DNA from: Bolinopsis microptera
Lineage: Eukaryota > Ctenophora > Tentaculata > Lobata > Bolinopsidae
NCBI RefSeq assembly: GCF_026151205.1
Contig: NC_087075.1
Span: 2,516,359 to 2,580,358 of the forward strand
Length of the DNA stretch: 64,000 nt
Direction: 5' to 3'
The position numbers and the translations under genes are program-made. Below, piece after piece: positions 60,059 through 64,000 of the stretch. Under the pieces are notes generated by a model. It made no database searches. It saw only the letters and a list, made by a program, of their open reading frames with translations, and was not told the DNA's origin. How positions within the stretch are numbered: position 1 is the first letter of the stretch; every line of letters starts with the position of its first letter.

Positions 60059-60782
60059 TTGTTTGGACACTCCATATCCGAGACAGTCGAAACTTTCCGA
60101 ATGGAGTCTGACAGTCCCCACCTTACCACCAACATCCTAAGGAATGCCTTCCTCCTCTATATGGGCATGAAGGAGACACCTCTAGACCTCCTGTCCTGTA
60201 GAGAGTGTGGGAGGCATCCCCCTGCCATCCTCTTTGACGTGAAAGCAATAGATAAAGGCTCTAACGGCAAACCTGATGTTTACCCCATACAATTTGATGC
60301 CTTGTGGAACATCCCCAAGCAGAAAAGCGGATGTAGAACAGAACACAGATCACTATTCTTTCACTAAAAAGTTTGTACAGATTGCTGAGAAGAGTGGTGG
60401 ACTTCTCACAGTCATGACGTGTCCACATGGAATATGTGTAGGGTTTAAGGTCCTCTACCTGCATGAAGGGGCATCGGATTACGTTCAGTTCCTTAGATCA
60501 TGGCAGCATATTCCGTCAATATCTATTGTGGACTTTGCTCCCCAAGTGGCCCGCCATGCCGAGAAGCAGTTCCCTGGTATGCTGCCACCATACGGAGGAA
60601 AGCTGGCAGACTCTTCAAAACCGGAGATCCCGCAATCCATCAAATCCGGCGGCTTCATAAGCTTCGATGAGCTGTGGAACCACAAAGTTAAAACTGTGAA
60701 ATTCAAACCTAGAGACCATCCTGTAACCAAGTCAAGCCATAAGTTACCTGGGGACCTCAGGCTATCATATTTATGTCCATAA
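60059..60782 (+). pseudogene. KDZ/HMGXB3-like transposase fragment, one frameshift
   Basis: The first frame carries NILRNAFLLYMGMKE and LLSCRECGRHPPAILFDVKA, matching the CxxCGxxPxxLxxD segment of HMGXB3 and related KDZ (Kyakuja-Dileera-Zisupton) transposases. Near 60320 the frame shifts, and KFVQIAEKSGGLLTVMTCPHG, SDYVQFLRSWQHIP, SIVDFAPQVARHAEKQFPG and PPYGGKLADSS follow the same family order. The family's usual DFAC is DFAP here, so a normally conserved cysteine is lost. N- and C-terminal parts are missing. The assignment rests on my memory of the family and is moderate. Confidence 0.5.
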
Positions 60783-60889
60783 TCATAGATATAGATTCGG
60801 CGGAATGACAGTGCAGGCTGAGCGCCGCCCAGTAAGCCATAAGTACATCTTATTTGACAGATTTCATAAAGTGAATTTAAATAATCCAT

Positions 60890-61165
60890 TGGATATATTG
60901 TCATCCGCTGGAACAACTCTGCTGCTTCCTTGTTCATCTCCTCCTACTTTGCTTTATTCTCCTGGATCCGCTCCTGAACATTGCCAGCATTCTTCTTGAT
61001 CTCTCGGTTCTCTACTTCTAGGGCTGTGATCTTCTGAGACATTTCTTTGTTGTGCTTCAACAACAAAACCAAATTGGCCTGCGCTGATTTCATTTGTTCT
61101 TCCATAGCCGTCTCCACTCTTTACTCTTCTGGTGTGTAGATCGTAGTCACTTCAGTCACCTATGA
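60890..61165 (-). pseudogene. Decayed coiled-coil coding segment
   Basis: Read leftwards, an acceptor-like TTTCATAG near 61165 precedes VTEVTTIYTPEE, a TAA, then from the ATG at 61105 a strongly helical EEQMKSAQANLVLLLKHNKE and ITALEVENREIKK, a TAG, and EEMNKEAAELFQRM in the same frame. Two stops in one otherwise continuous coiled coil mark it as dead or mis-sequenced. No family is assigned. Confidence 0.4.
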
Positions 61166-61661
61166 AACAGATGTACTCTCACCTTTGTGATTAAGAGTCA
61201 GCTAAAGCTCCATGCTAAGGTAGGTAACAACGTTATGAGCTAATATGAACTTATACATTCGGTATCTTAAAGTGTATAGCGAGCATATTTAACAATTTTA
61301 TAACCAATTATGTCTTACGAGCAGCTTTGCCAATATTGCATGACAATCATATAACTTAATTTTACTGGAATATAAGGAAAATAAAATTAATTTCAGACCC
61401 CGGACCCGTCGCCACTCTCAGCAGCCAACCAGGGCTCATAAAAGCTTAATAGCGCTTGGGTCCTTTCACCAGCTGTGGTAATTTAAAAATGTGATCAGCC
61501 ACTCACCTGAGTGGCGGTGTGATCAGACCCGATTTTCTCAAAAAATTTGTAAACAACTTTAAAATATCTCCAGAGGTTCTTAGTTGTCGGGTATATATTA
61601 TGATTGGTTCTTAGTTGTCGGAGCTGATTGGATTTCCCAAGCTAGCATCTTAATTAACATT

Positions 61662-61703
61662 CGTTGCATGCCACTTTTAGCGCGCGAAAAGTGGCATGCA
61701 ACG
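61662..61703. repeat. Perfect 17-bp hairpin (GCATGCCACTTTT arms)
   Basis: CGTTGCATGCCACTTTT, loop AGCGCGCG, then its exact complement. It lies immediately outside the right inverted repeat of the 57.3-61.7 kb block. Confidence 0.9.
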
Positions 61704-62269
61704 TATGTCAAGACTTACAAGGAAAGTGTCCGAAAAATTTAAAGCATATCCAACCTTCAGACATTATGTTACAGCTAAAAGCAGCGTATTTTGCCCCATT
61801 TTGATCACTATATCAACTCCGATATCCACCACATTTTTCGGACAGTTGTGAAAGCCCTATTGGAAGGTCGTCGCCAATTTCCAGAATGATCTTATTTAAG
61901 GAACTGAAGATAAACCCGAATAACACGACAAAAATGGTCAAATTTGGTCAAATTTGGTCAAATTATGCGACTTTTACAGCTACTTTTGCTTCGAAAGCCG
62001 CGCACCATCAAATATGGCACCTAGGCGAAACTCACTGATCTTTCCAAAAAGGTATAACAAATTTGGTATTGTGAAAATTCTCACAGTTTCTAGAAAACAG
62101 TGGTACAAAAATTTTTAAAATCCGAGCAAGTTTATTTTTATCGTGCACCCCCTAATATCTCCGCCAAAAGCATCATATTTTAGCATTAATGCGCGTAGTT
62201 TTCTCAACTATTTCTCAACTATTTTCACAGTCGCGCCTTCCTGAAGTTATATTAAACAGCCTCTTTTGC
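61704..62269. other. AT-rich stretch, no gene
   Basis: Contains three tandem copies of TCAAATTTGG at 61938-61965 and no supported ORF. It may be part of the foldback element to its right. Confidence 0.4.
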
Positions 62270-62810
62270 AGAAGGACTTTCGACAAATCTGTTCCAAATA
62301 AAAAGTTCGAAAATCGAGTGTTTTAGTGAATAACGTAGAATATATTTTTGATTTTCTCAAGATCTGACCGATAGATTTTCTTTAAACTTTCCAGATAGTT
62401 AGATGGCTATATGAGAGATAATGTGTGCGAGTTTGGGAGAATTTCTATATGCCAAAATGAAGATATGACTTCAAACACAAGAAAATATCTCCAAATTGGC
62501 GGTTTCTGGCGGAACAAAGGCATATATTGTGGCACACGCAATGCAGTTAGTAGCAGTTAGTAGCAGTTTCTTTGCACTTTGCTCCTCCTGTGTAGAACAC
62601 GCCAATTTGAGATATTTTCTTGTGTTTGAAGTCATATCCCAAGTTTGGCACATAGAAATTCACACAAAATCGCTCAGATTATCCGTCGTATAGCCATGTA
62701 ACTATCTGGAAAGTTTAAAGAAATTCTATCATTCAGATCTCGAGATAATCAACTTTCGTCAAATATCGTTCCGCGGAACAAACGGAAAGGAAAGTCCAAC
62801 TCCTCTTTTG
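62270..62810. repeat. Foldback repeat, ~240-bp diverged arms
   Basis: The left arm (about 62270-62510) and right arm (about 62600-62810) are imperfect inverted copies. ACTTCAAACACAAGAAAATA at 62469 is mirrored at about 62612-62632, and AAACTTTCCAGATAGTTA at 62383 at about 62700-62717. The two opposite-strand ORFs of 60 and 65 codons here are mirror shadows. It is probably a degenerate foldback MITE; the termini were not resolved. Confidence 0.75.
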
Positions 62811-63329
62811 CTTCCTTATAACATACCGGTATACCTACGGGGGCGACATTAGTACAATTTTGTTAGAACACCTCCTCCCGTATTATTGAGAATAAATTTA
62901 CTTTTCCATACAATTGTGCACTTCAGTCGTATAGTAAACCGGCAGAAAAGCACGAAATGCTTTAATGATAAAAGATTCGTTTGTTACATAATCATGCTTT
63001 TTTTGAGTCGAGGAATACAAAATATGATGTTAACAAAACACAACTTTAAAGAACGATCAAAATTCTGAAAAAGTTTTTGTCAGAAAAACTCTGTGACTGT
63101 TAAAAATATTAGGTAAGTGATTCTTTTAATTCTGCCTTGATGGTCTGTAGCTTTTTCTCCTGTTTCCCATTTTGAGGAAGTCAATTCCCTCTTCTTAGAA
63201 ATTGTGCAGTAGAGTGTCGACGGGTCTGAGAACTCCAACGAATGAGGCATGACATCTTCTTTTTACAGTCTTTTTAAAAACTTGTTAACATTCTGAGTTA
63301 TATTATTGTCATAACAACAAATAGAATTT
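62811..63329. other. AT-rich stretch, nothing supported
   Basis: The 60-codon frame at 62886-63068 has no recognised domain. Confidence 0.4.
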
Positions 63330-63333
63330 AAAA

Positions 63334-63560
63334 AGTAGCTCAACTTTAATAACTAAACTTTATAGTCATCTGATCATGACAATCATTTTAGTTTTAATAC
63401 TGTCATAACAAGGACTAGAAATAGCTCAACTCTAACAACTAGATCAAACATCTCGTGACAATTATTATAGTTTTAATACTGTCGTAACAAGGACTAGAAA
63501 TAGCTCAACTTTAATAACTAGATCAAACATCTCGTGACAATCATTATAATTTTCATACAC
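63334..63560 (+). repeat. ~80-87 bp tandem repeat, about 2.6 copies
   Basis: TAGCTCAACTTTAATAACTA recurs at about 63335, 63422 and 63501, with TGTCATAACAAGGACTAGAAA and GACAATCATTATAG segments between. The second and third copies are the closest pair. Confidence 0.85.
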
Positions 63561-64000
63561 AACTGATCAGTGATCGTACAGTTTAAAATTGAACAAAATA
63601 AGACAGAATGATTGATCAAATGTTAATTAAAAATAAGCTGATTTAAGAGAAGCAAATACTAGTTATACTAATCTCTGTCACATATGATGATGATCGATAT
63701 CAAAAATATATGGCTACAATGAGCATTTTAATAACAATATTAATTCAATCCTGTAATGTGCCATGTAATAATATTAAAACCGTTGTATGCATCTACTTAA
63801 CAAACTTCTTATCGGTCATTAATCCAGAAAATGTGTTGCTGTTAATAGATAAGCAGCGTTATCACTCAGACATCAACCCAGTTATAATAACAAATTTGAA
63901 AAAAGGGGACCAAAATTTTAATTGTCAAAATAATCATAATCTGATGAGTCAGTTGTGACTGGCGACACGTATGATCCTATATTGGTGGCAAATATTAGTC
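63561..64000. other. Right edge, unassigned ORF
   Basis: A plus-strand frame at 63710-63958 starts with a hydrophobic stretch (MATMSILITILIQSCNV) that could be a signal peptide, continues as an ordinary-looking 82-residue sequence and stops at TGA. No family is recognised; it may be a first exon of a gene beyond the window or chance. Confidence 0.25.

Larger units (their letters stand above)
57293..61658. mobile_element. 4.4-kb block bounded by ~100-bp inverted repeats
   Basis: 57293-57391 and 61558-61658 are inverted copies containing GCTTGGGAAATCCAATCAGC, CCGACAACTA(G/A)G and CTCTGGAGATA(C/T)TTTAAA. Between them lie a MULE-like transposase fragment, an ORF1-only LINE, a KDZ/HMGXB3-like fragment and a decayed coiled-coil frame. 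Long terminal inverted repeats suit a MULE-type element that has collected other sequence. Target duplications were not resolved, so the outer limits are approximate. Confidence 0.55.

Overview
The window reads as nuclear DNA of an invertebrate animal. It has split genes with GT-AG introns, non-LTR retrotransposons of several kinds, DNA-transposon remnants, a tRNA-derived SINE and very many minisatellites. The few host genes (an FTSJ1/Trm7 tRNA methyltransferase segment, a secreted discoidin-like plus sushi protein, a Vps62-repeat protein) fit a non-vertebrate metazoan such as a cnidarian, sponge or mollusc. The sequence alone does not settle the phylum. Nothing looks bacterial: there are no operons, and the longest open frames lie in tandem repeats and are artefacts.

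Layout. 1-3.69 kb: a LINE on the minus strand. ORF1 carries an AlkB-like 2-oxoglutarate oxygenase plus an SGNH hydrolase. ORF2 carries a PHD-like finger, an APE endonuclease and the start of a reverse transcriptase, and overlaps ORF1 by ATGA. The LINE sits inside a copy of a TTAA-flanked foldback element (3.69-4.38 kb) whose complete palindromic copy is at 49.73-51.09 kb. 4.39-13.1 kb: a giant inverted duplication made of a 65-bp satellite, a TTAGCG-like hexanucleotide and 3.5 tandem copies of a 735-bp unit. 13.9-19.97 kb: a 21-bp repeat, then about 120 copies of a 48-bp minisatellite that abuts an exon-like piece of FTSJ1. The 48-bp unit itself translates as the FTSJ1 catalytic-core peptide. 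21.1-22.8 kb: a frame-broken Vps62-repeat gene on the minus strand. 23.7-32.5 kb: an 11-bp repeat, LINE scraps, noisy sequence and a C/T-rich array. 32.5-40 kb: a 44-bp minisatellite with higher-order structure. 41-42.4 kb: 20-bp and 11-bp arrays. 45.2-46.5 kb: the best-preserved host gene, three exons on the minus strand whose frames join without error. 49.1-54.2 kb: nested transposons (SINE, TTAA foldback, TA-flanked element containing a dispersed repeat cut by an RLE-type LINE, hAT-like MITE). 54.3-54.9 kb: 41-bp and 46-bp repeats. 57.3-61.7 kb: a block bounded by ~100-bp inverted repeats holding decayed MULE-like and KDZ/HMGXB3-like transposase pieces, an ORF1-only LINE and a decayed coiled-coil frame. 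61.7-63.6 kb: hairpin, foldback and short tandem repeats.

Roughly 40 percent of the window is tandem repeat. Parts of two arrays (about 16.0-19.6 and 32.5-37.0 kb) and the non-repeat sequence around 20-21 and 25.9-32 kb look like unpolished long-read consensus, so frame breaks there should be read with caution. The two most notable observations are the minisatellite built from FTSJ1 coding sequence and the LINE ORF1 that joins an AlkB-like oxygenase to an SGNH hydrolase.
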